Positions 1 through 12,115 of a stretch of 64,000 nucleotides of DNA are shown one piece after another; position 1 is the stretch's first letter, and the number at the start of each line of letters is the position of its first letter. The position numbers were made by a program, and so were the translations under genes. A model generated the notes under the pieces. It ran no database searches. It saw only the letters and a list, made by a program, of their open reading frames with translations, and was not told the origin of the DNA. Source of the DNA: Hydractinia symbiolongicarpus (taxonomy: Eukaryota; Cnidaria; Hydrozoa; Anthoathecata; Hydractiniidae). The stretch is taken from NCBI RefSeq assembly GCF_029227915.1, contig NC_079885.1:29887001-29951000 (forward strand), written 5' to 3'.

Positions 1-3000
1 ATCGCCGGCAAGCGAAAACCCGCCATTTCCCGTAAACCCCGGACTCGGCCCGTATAGTCAAAAGTATACAAAGAAAGTACCCAGGGAGTAAACTCATTTT
101 CCGAACGATTTTTTAAATTATTTTTTCACCACTACAACGCATGAGACTGGTGGTTTTTAAAAATGTTTTCATTTTTGATGAGACGCTGAATAAAAGAAGT
201 TTAATCGCCGGCAAACGAAAACCCGCGATTTCCCGTAAATCTTGGGCTTGACCCGTATAGTCGAATGTATACAAAGAAAAAACCCAGGGAGTAAACTCAT
301 TTTCCAATCGATTTTTTAAATTATTTTTCCACTACTACAACGCATGAGACTTGTGGTTTGTAAAAATGTTTTCATTTTTGATGAGACGCTGAATAAAAGA
401 AGTTTAATCGCCGGCAAGCGAAAACCCGCGATTTCCCGTAAATCCCGGACTCGGCGCGTATAGTCAAAAGTATACAAAGAAAGTACCCAGGGAGTAAACT
501 CATTTTCCGAACGATTTTTTAAATTATTTTTTCACCACTACAACGCATGAGACTTGTGGTTTCTAAAAATGTTTTCATTTTTGATGAGACGCTGAATAAA
601 AGAAGTTTAATCGCCGGCAAACGAAAACCCGCGATTTCCCGTAAATCTTGGGCTTGACCCGTATAGTCGAATGTATACAAAGAAAAAACCCAGGGAGTAA
701 ACTCATTTTCCAATCGATTTTTTAAATTATTTTTCCACTACTACAACGCATGAGACTTGTGGTTTGTAAAAATGTTTTCATTTTTGATGAGACGCTGAAT
801 AAAAGAAGTTTAATCGCCGGCAAGCGAAAACCCGCGATTTCCCGTAAATCCCGGGCTTGACCCGTATAGTCGAATGTATACAAAGAAAAAACCCAGGGAG
901 TAAACTCATTTTCCAAACGATTTTTTAAATTATTTTTCCACCACTACAACGCATGAGACTTGTAGTTTTTAAAAATGTTTTCATTTTTGATGAGACGCTG
1001 AAAAAAAGAAGTTTAATCGCCGGCAAACGAAAACCCGCCATTTCCCGTAAACCCCGGACTCGGCCCGTATAGTCAAAAGTATACAAAGAATGTACCCAGG
1101 CAGTACACTCATTTTCCGAACGATTTTTTAAATTATTTTTTCACCACTACAACGCATGAGACTTGTAGTTTTCAAAAATGTTTTCATTTTTGATGAGAGG
1201 CTGAATAAAAGAAGTTTAATCGCCGGCAAACGAAAACCGCCATTTCCCGTAAACCCCGGACTCGGCCCGTATAGTCAAAAGTATAAAAAGAAAGTACCCA
1301 GGGAGTAAACTCATTTTCCGAACGATTTTTTAAATTATTTCTTCACCACTACAACGCATGAGACTTGTGGTTTGTAAAAATGTTTTCATTTTTGATGAGA
1401 CGCTGAATAAAAGAAGTTTAATCGCCGGCAAGCGAAAACCCGCGATTTCCCGTAAATCCCGGACTCAGCGCGTATAGTCAAAAGTATACAAAGAAAGTAC
1501 CCAGGGAGTAAACTCATTTTCCGAACGATTTTTTAAATTATTTTTTCACCACTACAACGCATGAGACTTGTGGTTTGTAAAAATGTTTTCATTTTTTATG
1601 AGACGCTGAATAAAAGAAGTTTAATCGCCGGCAAGCGAAAACCCGCCATTTCCCGTAAACCCCGGACTCGGCCCGTATAGTCAAAAGTATACAAAGAAAG
1701 TACCCAGGGAGTAAAATCATTTTCCGAACGTTTTTTTAAATTATTTTTTCACCACTACAACGCATGAGACTTGTGGTTTTTAAAAATGTTTTCATTTTTG
1801 ATGAGACGCTGAATAAAAGAAGTTTAATCGCCGGCAAACGAAAACCCGCAATTTCCCGTAAATCCCGGGCTTGACCCGTATAGTCGAATGTATACAAAGA
1901 AAAAACCCATGGAGTAAACTCATTTTCCAAACGATTTTTTAAATTATTTTTCCACCACTGCAACGCATGAGACTTGTAGTTTTTAAAAATGTTTTCATTT
2001 TTGATGAGACGCTGAAAAAAAGAAGTTTAATCGCCGGCAAACGAAAACCCGCCATTTCCCGTAAACCCCGGACTCGGCCCGTATAGTCAAAAGTATACAA
2101 AGAAAGTACCCAGGCAGTACACTCATTTTCCGAACGATTTTTTAAATTATTTTTTCACCACTACAACGCATGAGACTTGTAGTTTTCAAAAATGTTTTCA
2201 TTTTTGATGAGAGGCTGAATAAAAGAAGTTTAATCGCCGGCAAACGAAAACCGCCATTTCCCGTAAACCCCGGACTCGGCCCGTATAGTCAAAAGTATAC
2301 AAAGAAAGTACCCAGGGAGTAAACTCATTTTCCGAACGATTTTTTAAATTAATTTTTCACCACTACAACGCATGAGACTTGTGGTTTGTAAAAATGTTTT
2401 CATTTTTGATGAGACGCTGAATAAAAGAAGTTTAATCGCCGGCAAGCGAAAACCCGCGATTTCCCGTAAATCCCGGACTCGGCGCGTATAGTAAAAAGTA
2501 TACAAAGAAAGTACCCAGGGAGTAAACTCATTTCCCGAACGATTTTTTAAATTATTTTTTCACCACTAAAACGCATGAGACTTGCAGTTTTCAGAAATGT
2601 TTTCATTTTTGATGAGACGCTTAATGAAAGTGGTTTAATCGCCGACAAACGAAAACCCGCCATTTCCCGTAAACCCCGGACTCGGCCCGTATAGTCAAAA
2701 GTATACAAAGAAAGTATCCAGGGAGTAAACTCATTTTCCGAACGATTTTTTAAATTATTTTTTCACCACTACAACGCATGAGACTTGTAGTTTTTAAAAA
2801 TGTTTTCATTTTTGATGAGACGCTTAATGAAAGTGGTTTAATCGCCGGCAAACGAAAACCCGCGATTTCCCGTAAATCCCGGGCTTGGCCCGTATAGTCA
2901 AATGTATACAAAGAAAAAACCCAGGGAGTGAACTCATTTTCCAAACGATTTTTTAAATTATTTTTTCACCACTACAACGCATGAGACTTGTAGTTTTTAA

Positions 3001-3601
3001 AAATGTTTTCATTTTTGATGAGACGCTTAATGAAAGTGGTTTAATCGCCGGCAAACGAAAACCCGCGATTTCCCGTAAATCCCGGGCTTGGCCCGTATAG
3101 TCAAATGTATACAAAGAAAAAACCCAGGGAGTGAACTCATTTTCCAAACGATTTTTTAAATTATTTTTTCACCACTACAACGCATGAGACTTGTAGTTTT
3201 CAAAAATGTTTTCATTTTTGATGAGAGGCTGAATAAAAGAAGTTTAATCACCGGCAAACGAAAACCGCCATTTCCCGTACACCCCGGACTCGGCCCGTAT
3301 AGTCAAAAGTATACAAAGAAAGTACCCAGGGAGTAAACTCATTTTCCGAACGATTTTTTAAATTATTTTTTCACCACTACAACGCATGAGACTTGTGGTT
3401 TTTAAAAATGTTTTCATTTTTGATGAGACGCTGAATAAAAGAAGTCTAATCGCCGTCAAGCGAAAACCCGCCATTTCCCGTAAACCCCGGACTCGGCCCG
3501 TATAGTCGAATGTATACAAAGAAAAAACCCAGGGAGTAAACTCATTTTCCAAACGATTTTTTAAATTATTTTTCCACCACTACAACGCATGAGACTTGTA
3601 G
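1..3601. repeat. 203-bp satellite array, block 1 (about 18 monomers)
   Basis: Head-to-tail copies of an AT-rich monomer. The same phase point (ACGCATGAG) recurs at 137 and 340, exactly 203 bp apart. Landmarks in each monomer are the CATGAGACTTGTAG region, a T/A-rich stretch, a TTTAATCGCCGGC box, a C-rich stretch with ATTTCCCGTAAA, a dyad of the form GTATAG...GTATAC, and a TTTTTTAAATTA tract. Two subtypes are interspersed: one reads CAAAAGTATAC followed by AAGAAAGTACCC, the other CGAATGTATAC followed by AAGAAAAAACCC. A 5-monomer higher-order repeat of 1014 bp is visible: the CTGAAAAAAAG variant at 997 and 2011, the CAGGCAGTACAC variant at 1097 and 2111, and a 1-bp C deletion near 1225 and 2239. 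No gene was found. Confidence 0.95.
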
Positions 3602-6600
3602 TTTTTAAAAATGTTTTCATTTTTGATGAGACGCTGAATAAAAGAATTTTAATCGCCGGCAAACGAAAACCCGCCATTTCCCGTAAACCCCGGACTCGGC
3701 CCGTATAGTCAAAAGTATACAAAGAAAGTACCCAGGCAGTACACTCATTTTCCGAACGATTTTTTAAATTATTTTTTCACCACTACAACGCATGAGACTT
3801 GTAGTTTTCAAAAATTTTTTCATTTTTGATGAGAGGCTGAATAAAAGAAGTTTAATCGCCGGCAAACGAAAACCGCCATTTCCCGTAAACCCCGGACTCG
3901 GCCCGTATAGTCAAAAGTATACAAAGAAAGTACCCAGGGAGTAAACTCATTTTCCGAACGATTTTTTAAATTATTTTTTCACCACTACAACGCATGAGAC
4001 TTGTGGTTTGTAAAAATGTTTTCATTTTTGATGAGACGCTGAATAAAAGAAGTTTAATCGCCGGCAAGCGAAAACCCGCGATTTCCCGTAAATCCCGGAC
4101 TCGGCGCGTATAGTCAAAAGTATACAAAGAAAGTACCCAGGGAGTAAACTCATTTCCCGAACGATTTTTTAAATTATTTTTTCACCACTAAAACGCATGA
4201 GACTTGCAGTTTTCAGAAATGTTTTCATTTTTTAGGAGACGCTTAATGAAAGTGGTTTAATCGCCGACAAACGAAAACCCGCCATTTCCCGTAAACCCTG
4301 GACTCGGCCCGTATAGTCAAAAGTATACAAAGAAAGTATCCAGGGAGTAAACTCATTTTCCGAACGATTTTTTAAATTATTTTTTCACCACTACAACGCA
4401 TGAGACTTGTGGTTTTTAAAAATGTTTTCATTTTTGATGAGACGCTGAATAAAAGAAGTTTAATCGCCGGCAAACGAAAACCCGCCATTTCCCGTAAACC
4501 CCGGACTCGGCCCCTATAGTCAAAAGTATACAAAGAGAGTACCCAGGGAGTAAACTCATTTTCCGCACGATTTTTTAAATTTATTTTCCACCACTACAAC
4601 GCATGAGACTTGTCGTTTTCAGAAATGTTTTCATTTTTGATGAGACGCTTAATGAAAATGGTTTAATCGCCGGCAAACGAAAACCGCCAATTCCCGTACA
4701 CCCCGGACTCGGCCCGTATAGTCAAAAGTATACAAAGGAAGTACCCAGGGAGTAATCTCATTTTCCGAACGATTTTTTAAATTATTTTTTCACCACTACA
4801 ACGCATGAGACTTGTGGTTTTTAAAAATGTTTTCATTTTTGATGAGACGCTGAATAAAAGAAGTCTAATCGCCGGCAAGCAAAAACCCGCCATTTCCCGT
4901 AAACCCCGGACTCGGCCCGTATAGTCGAATGTATACAAAGAAAAAACCCAGGGAGTAAACTCATTTTCCAAACGATTTTTTAAATTATTTTTCCACCACT
5001 ACAACGCATGAGACTTGTAGTTTTTAAAAATGTTTTCATTTTTGATGAGACGCTGAATAAAAGAATTTTAATCGCCGGCAAACGAAAACCCGCCATTTCC
5101 CGTAAACCCCGGACTCGGCCCGTATAGTCAAAAGTATACAAAGAAAGTACCCAGGCAGTACACTCATTTTCCAAACGATTTTTTAAATTATTTTTTCACC
5201 ACTAAAACGCATGAGACTTGTAGTTTTCAAAAATGTTTTCATTTTTGATGAGAGGCTGAATAAAAGAAGTTTAATCGCCGGCAAACGAAAACCACCATTT
5301 CCCGTAAACCCCGGACTCGGCCCGTATAGTCAAAAGTATACAAAGAAAGTACCCAGGGAGTAAACTCATTTTCCGAACGATTTTTTAAATTATTTTTTCA
5401 CCACTACAACGCATGAGACTTGTGGTTTGTAAAAATGTTTTCATTTTTGATGAGACGCTGAATAAAAGAAGTTTAATCGCCGGCAAGCGAAAACCCGCGA
5501 TTTCCCGTAAATCCCGGACTCGGCGAGTATAGTCAAAAGTATACAAAGAAAGTACCCAGGGAGTAAACTCATTTCCCGAACGATTTTTTAAATTATTTTT
5601 TCACCACTACAACGCATGAGACTTGTGGTTTGTAAAAATGTTTTCATTTTTGATGAGACGCTGAATAAAAGAAGTTTAATCGCCGGCAAGCGAAAACCCG
5701 CGATTTCCCGTAAATCCCGGACTCGGCGCGTATAGTCAAAAGTATACAAAGAAAGTACCCAGGGAGTAAACTCATTTCCCGAACGATTTTTTAAATTATT
5801 TTTTCACCACTAAAACGCATGAGACTTGCAGTTTTCAGAAATGTTTTCATTTTTTAGGAGACGCTTAATGAAAGTGGTTTAATCGCCGACAAACGAAAAC
5901 CCGCCATTTCCCGTAAACCCTGGACTCGGCCCGTATAGTCAAAAGTATACAAAGAAAGTATCCAGGGAGTAAACTCATTTTCCGAACGATTTTTTAAATT
6001 ATTTTTTCACCACTACAACGCATGAGACTTGTGGTTTTTAAAAATGTTTTCATTTTTGATGAGACGCTGAATAAAAGAAGTTTAATCGCCGGCAAACGAA
6101 AACCCGCCATTTCCCGTAAACCCCGGACTCGGCCCCTATAGTCAAAAGTATACAAAGAAAGTACCCAGGGAGTAAACTCATTTTCCGAACGATTTTTTAA
6201 ATTTATTTTCCACCACTACAACGCATGAGACTTGTCGTTTTCAGAAATGTTTTCATTTTTGATGAGACGCTTAATGAAAATGGTTTAATCGCCGGCAAAC
6301 GAAAACCGCCAATTCCCGTACACCCCGGACTCGGCCCGTATAGTCAAAAGTATACAAAGGAAGTACCCAGGGAGTAAGCTCATTTTCCGAACGATTTTTT
6401 AAATTATTTTTTCACCACTACAACGCATGAGACTTGTGGTTTTTAAAAATGTTTTCATTTTTGATGAGACGCTGAATAAAAGAAGTCTAATCGCCGGCAA
6501 GCAAAAACCCGCCATTTCCCGTAAACCCCGGACTCGGCCCGTATAGTCGAATGTATACAAAGAAAAAACCCAGGGAGTAAACTCATTTTCCAAACGATTT

Positions 6601-7858
6601 TTTAAATTATTTTTCCACCACTACAACGCATGAGACTTGTAGTTTTTAAAAATGTTTTCATTTTTGATGAGACGCTGAATAAAAGAATTTTAATCGCCGG
6701 CAAACGAAAACCCGCCATTTCCCGTAAACCCCGGACTCGGCCCGTATAGTCAAAAGTATACAAAGAAAGTACCCAGGCAGTACACTCATTTTCCAAACGA
6801 TTTTTTAAATTATTTTTTCACCACTAAAACGCATGAGACTTGTAGTTCTCAAAAATGTTTTCATTTTTGATGAGAGGCTGAATAAAAGAAGTTTAATCGC
6901 CGGCAAACGAAAACCACCATTTCCCGTAAACCCCGGACTCGGCCCGTATAGTCAAAAGTATACAAAGAAAGTACCCAGGGAGTAAACTCATTTTCCGAAC
7001 GATTTTTTAAATTATTTTTTCACCACTACAACGCATGAGACTTGTGGTTTGTAAAAATGTTTTCATTTTTGATGAGACGCTGAATAAAAGAAGTTTAATC
7101 GCCGGCAAGCGAAAACCCGCGATTTCCCGTAAGTCCCGGACTCGGCGAGTATAGTCAAAAGTATACAAAGAAAGTACCCAGGGAGTAAACTCATTTCCCG
7201 AACGATTTTTTAAATTATTTTTTCACCACTACAACGCATGAGACTTGTAGTTTTCAAAAATGTTTTCATTTTTGATGAGAGGCTGAATAAAAGAAGTTTA
7301 ATCGCCGGCAAACGAAAACCGCCATTTCCCGTAAACCCCGGACTCGGCCCGTATAGTCAAAAGTATACAAAGAAAGTACCCAGGGAGTAAACTCATTTTC
7401 CGAACGATTTTTTAAATTATTTTTTCACCACTACAACGCATGAGACTTGTGGTTTGTAAAAATGTTTTCATTTTTGATGAGACGCTGAATAAAAGAAGTT
7501 TAATCGCCGGCAAGCGAAAACCCGCGATTTCCCGTAAATCCCGGACTCGGCGAGTATAGTCAAAAGTATACAAAGAAAGTACCCAGGGAGTAAACTCATT
7601 TCCCGAACGATTTTTTAAATTATTTTTTCACCACTAAAACGCATGACACTTGCAGTTTTCAGAAATGTTTTCATTTTTTATGAGACGCTTAATGAAAGTG
7701 GTTTAATCGCCGACAAACGAAAACCCGCCATTTCCCGTAAACCCCGGACTCGGCCCGTATAGTCAAAAGTATACAAAGAAAGTATCCAGGGAGTAAACTC
7801 ATTTTCCGAACGATTTTTTAAATTCTTTTTTCACCACTACAACGCATGAGACTTGTGG
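3602..7858. repeat. Satellite higher-order block, copy A (4257 bp, 21 monomers)
   Basis: This block is followed immediately by an almost identical copy at 7859-12115. Diagnostic rare variants recur at a constant offset of 4257: CAGGCAGTACAC near 3733 and 7990, the AAAAATTTTTTC variant near 3811 and 8068, and the TTTTTAGGAGACG variant. An 8-monomer unit of 1622 bp repeats inside the block: the monomer pair at 4777 and 4980 recurs at 6399 and 6602. The left edge is placed where the two copies stop matching (GTAG versus GTGG), so it is good to a few bases. Confidence 0.85.
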
Positions 7859-10800
7859 TTTTTAAAAATGTTTTCATTTTTGATGAGACGCTGAATAAAA
7901 GAATTTTAATCGCCGGCAAACGAAAACCCGCCATTTCCCGTAAACCCCGGACTCGGCCCGTATAGTCAAAAGTATACAAAGAAAGTACCCAGGCAGTACA
8001 CTCATTTTCCGAACGATTTTTTAAATTATTTTTTCACCACTACAACGCATGAGACTTGTAGTTTTCAAAAATTTTTTCATTTTTGATGAGAGGCTGAATA
8101 AAAGAAGTTTAATCGCCGGCAAACGAAAACCGCCATTTCCCGTAAACCCCGGACTCGGCCCGTATAGTCAAAAGTATACAAAGAAAGTACCCAGGGAGTA
8201 AACTCATTTTCCGAACGATTTTTTAAATTATTTTTTCACCACTACAACGCATGAGACTTGTGGTTTGTAAAAATGTTTTCATTTTTGATGAGACGCTGAA
8301 TAAAAGAAGTTTAATCGCCGGCAAGCGAAAACCCGCGATTTCCCGTAAATCCCGGACTCGGCGCGTATAGTCAAAAGTATACAAAGAAAGTACCCAGGGA
8401 GTAAACTCATTTCCCGAACGATTTTTTAAATTATTTTTTCACCACTAAAACGCATGAGACTTGCAGTTTTCAGAAATGTTTTCATTTTTTAGGAGACGCT
8501 TAATGAAAGTGGTTTAATCGCCGACAAACGAAAACCCGCCATTTCCCGTAAACCCTGGACTCGGCCCGTATAGTCAAAAGTATACAAAGAAAGTATCCAG
8601 GGAGTAAACTCATTTTCCGAACGATTTTTTAAATTATTTTTTCACCACTACAACGCATGAGACTTGTGGTTTTTAAAAATGTTTTCATTTTTGATGAGAC
8701 GCTGAATAAAAGAAGTTTAATCGCCGGCAAACGAAAACCCGCCATTTCCCGTAAACCCCGGACTCGGCCCCTATAGTCAAAAGTATACAAAGAGAGTACC
8801 CAGGGAGTAAACTCATTTTCCGCACGATTTTTTAAATTTATTTTCCACCACTACAACGCATGAGACTTGTCGTTTTCAGAAATGTTTTCATTTTTGATGA
8901 GACGCTTAATGAAAATGGTTTAATCGCCGGCAAACGAAAACCGCCAATTCCCGTACACCCCGGACTCGGCCCGTATAGTCAAAAGTATACAAAGGAAGTA
9001 CCCAGGGAGTAATCTCATTTTCCGAACGATTTTTTAAATTATTTTTTCACCACTACAACGCATGAGACTTGTGGTTTTTAAAAATGTTTTCATTTTTGAT
9101 GAGACGCTGAATAAAAGAAGTCTAATCGCCGGCAAGCAAAAACCCGCCATTTCCCGTAAACCCCGGACTCGGCCCGTATAGTCGAATGTATACAAAGAAA
9201 AAACCCAGGGAGTAAACTCATTTTCCAAACGATTTTTTAAATTATTTTTCCACCACTACAACGCATGAGACTTGTAGTTTTTAAAAATGTTTTCATTTTT
9301 GATGAGACGCTGAATAAAAGAATTTTAATCGCCGGCAAACGAAAACCCGCCATTTCCCGTAAACCCCGGACTCGGCCCGTATAGTCAAAAGTATACAAAG
9401 AAAGTACCCAGGCAGTACACTCATTTTCCAAACGATTTTTTAAATTATTTTTTCACCACTAAAACGCATGAGACTTGTAGTTTTCAAAAATGTTTTCATT
9501 TTTGATGAGAGGCTGAATAAAAGAAGTTTAATCGCCGGCAAACGAAAACCACCATTTCCCGTAAACCCCGGACTCGGCCCGTATAGTCAAAAGTATACAA
9601 AGAAAGTACCCAGGGAGTAAACTCATTTTCCGAACGATTTTTTAAATTATTTTTTCACCACTACAACGCATGAGACTTGTGGTTTGTAAAAATGTTTTCA
9701 TTTTTGATGAGACGCTGAATAAAAGAAGTTTAATCGCCGGCAAGCGAAAACCCGCGATTTCCCGTAAATCCCGGACTCGGCGAGTATAGTCAAAAGTATA
9801 CAAAGAAAGTACCCAGGGAGTAAACTCATTTCCCGAACAATTTTTTAAATTATTTTTTCACCACTACAACGCATGAGACTTGTGGTTTGTAAAAATGTTT
9901 TCATTTTTGATGAGACGCTGAATAAAAGAAGTTTAATCGCCGGCAAGCGAAAACCCGCGATTTCCCGTAAATCCCGGACTCGGCGCGTATAGTCAAAAGT
10001 ATACAAAGAAAGTACCCAGGGAGTAAACTCATTTCCCGAACGATTTTTTAAATTATTTTTTCACCACTAAAACGCATGAGACTTGCAGTTTTCAGAAATG
10101 TTTTCATTTTTTAGGAGACGCTTAATGAAAGTGGTTTAATCGCCGACAAACGAAAACCCGCCATTTCCCGTAAACCCTGGACTCGGCCCGTATAGTCAAA
10201 AGTATACAAAGAAAGTATCCAGGGAGTAAACTCATTTTCCGAACGATTTTTTAAATTATTTTTTCACCACTACAACGCATGAGACTTGTGGTTTTTAAAA
10301 ATGTTTTCATTTTTGATGAGACGCTGAATAAAAGAAGTTTAATCGCCGGCAAACGAAAACCCGCCATTTCCCGTAAACCCCGGACTCGGCCCCTATAGTC
10401 AAAAGTATACAAAGAAAGTACCCAGGGAGTAAACTCATTTTCCGAACGATTTTTTAAATTTATTTTCCACCACTACAACGCATGAGACTTGTCGTTTTCA
10501 GAAATGTTTTCATTTTTGATGAGACGCTTAATGAAAATGGTTTAATCGCCGGCAAACGAAAACCGCCAATTCCCGTACACCCCGGACTCGGCCCGTATAG
10601 TCAAAAGTATACAAAGGAAGTACCCAGGGAGTAAGCTCATTTTCCGAACGATTTTTTAAATTATTTTTTCACCACTACAACGCATGAGACTTGTGGTTTT
10701 TAAAAATGTTTTCATTTTTGATGAGACGCTGAATAAAAGAAGTCTAATCGCCGGCAAGCAAAAACCCGCCATTTCCCGTAAACCCCGGACTCGGCCCGTA

Positions 10801-12115
10801 TAGTCGAATGTATACAAAGAAAAAACCCAGGGAGTAAACTCATTTTCCAAACGATTTTTTAAATTATTTTTCCACCACTACAACGCATGAGACTTGTAGT
10901 TTTTAAAAATGTTTTCATTTTTGATGAGACGCTGAATAAAAGAATTTTAATCGCCGGCAAACGAAAACCCGCCATTTCCCGTAAACCCCGGACTCGGCCC
11001 GTATAGTCAAAAGTATACAAAGAAAGTACCCAGGCAGTACACTCATTTTCCAAACGATTTTTTAAATTATTTTTTCACCACTAAAACGCATGAGACTTGT
11101 AGTTCTCAAAAATGTTTTCATTTTTGATGAGAGGCTGAATAAAAGAAGTTTAATCGCCGGCAAACGAAAACCACCATTTCCCGTAAACCCCGGACTCGGC
11201 CCGTATAGTCAAAAGTATACAAAGAAAGTACCCAGGGAGTAAACTCATTTTCCGAACGATTTTTTAAATTATTTTTTCACCACTACAACGCATGAGACTT
11301 GTGGTTTGTAAAAATGTTTTCATTTTTGATGAGACGCTGAATAAAAGAAGTTTAATCGCCGGCAAGCGAAAACCCGCGATTTCCCGTAAATCCCGGACTC
11401 GGCGAGTATAGTCAAAAGTATACAAAGAAAGTACCCAGGGAGTAAACTCATTTCCCGAACGATTTTTTAAATTATTTTTTCACCACTACAACGCATGAGA
11501 CTTGTAGTTTTCAAAAATGTTTTCATTTTTGATGAGAGGCTGAATAAAAGAAGTTTAATCGCCGGCAAACGAAAACCGCCATTTCCCGTAAACCCCGGAC
11601 TCGGCCCGTATAGTCAAAAGTATACAAAGAAAGTACCCAGGGAGTAAACTCATTTTCCGAACGATTTTTTAAATTATTTTTTCACCACTACAACGCATGA
11701 GACTTGTGGTTTGTAAAAATGTTTTCATTTTTGATGAGACGCTGAATAAAAGAAGTTTAATCGCCGGCAAGCGAAAACCCGCGATTTCCCGTAAATCCCG
11801 GACTCGGCGAGTATAGTCAAAAGTATACAAAGAAAGTACCCAGGGAGTAAACTCATTTCCCGAACGATTTTTTAAATTATTTTTTCACCACTAAAACGCA
11901 TGACACTTGCAGTTTTCAGAAATGTTTTCATTTTTTATGAGACGCTTAATGAAAGTGGTTTAATCGCCGACAAACGAAAACCCGCCATTTCCCGTAAACC
12001 CCGGACTCGGCCCGTATAGTCAAAAGTATACAAAGAAAGTATCCAGGGAGTAAACTCATTTTCCGAACGATTTTTTAAATTCTTTTTTCACCACTACAAC
12101 GCATGAGACTTGTGG
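7859..12115. repeat. Satellite higher-order block, copy B (4257 bp, 21 monomers)
   Basis: Tandem duplicate of 3602-7858, including its internal 8-monomer repeat (monomers at 9034 and 9237 recur at 10656 and 10859). Only scattered single-base differences were seen; for example, CCGAACAATTTT near 9835 is CCGAACGATTTT near 5578. Both copies end in the same AAATTCTTTTTTCACC variant monomer (near 7823 and 12080), which marks the duplication boundary. Identity this high means recent amplification or an assembly effect. Confidence 0.85.

Noticed and set aside
950-1020. Hammerhead-ribozyme-like motif TTGATGAGACGCTGAA in each monomer
   Set aside because: The core needs CUGAUGA, a stem II hairpin and GAAA. 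Here the first C is T, the bases between the core parts cannot form a stem, and no cleavage-site partner was found. The minus strand has no CUGAUGA either.
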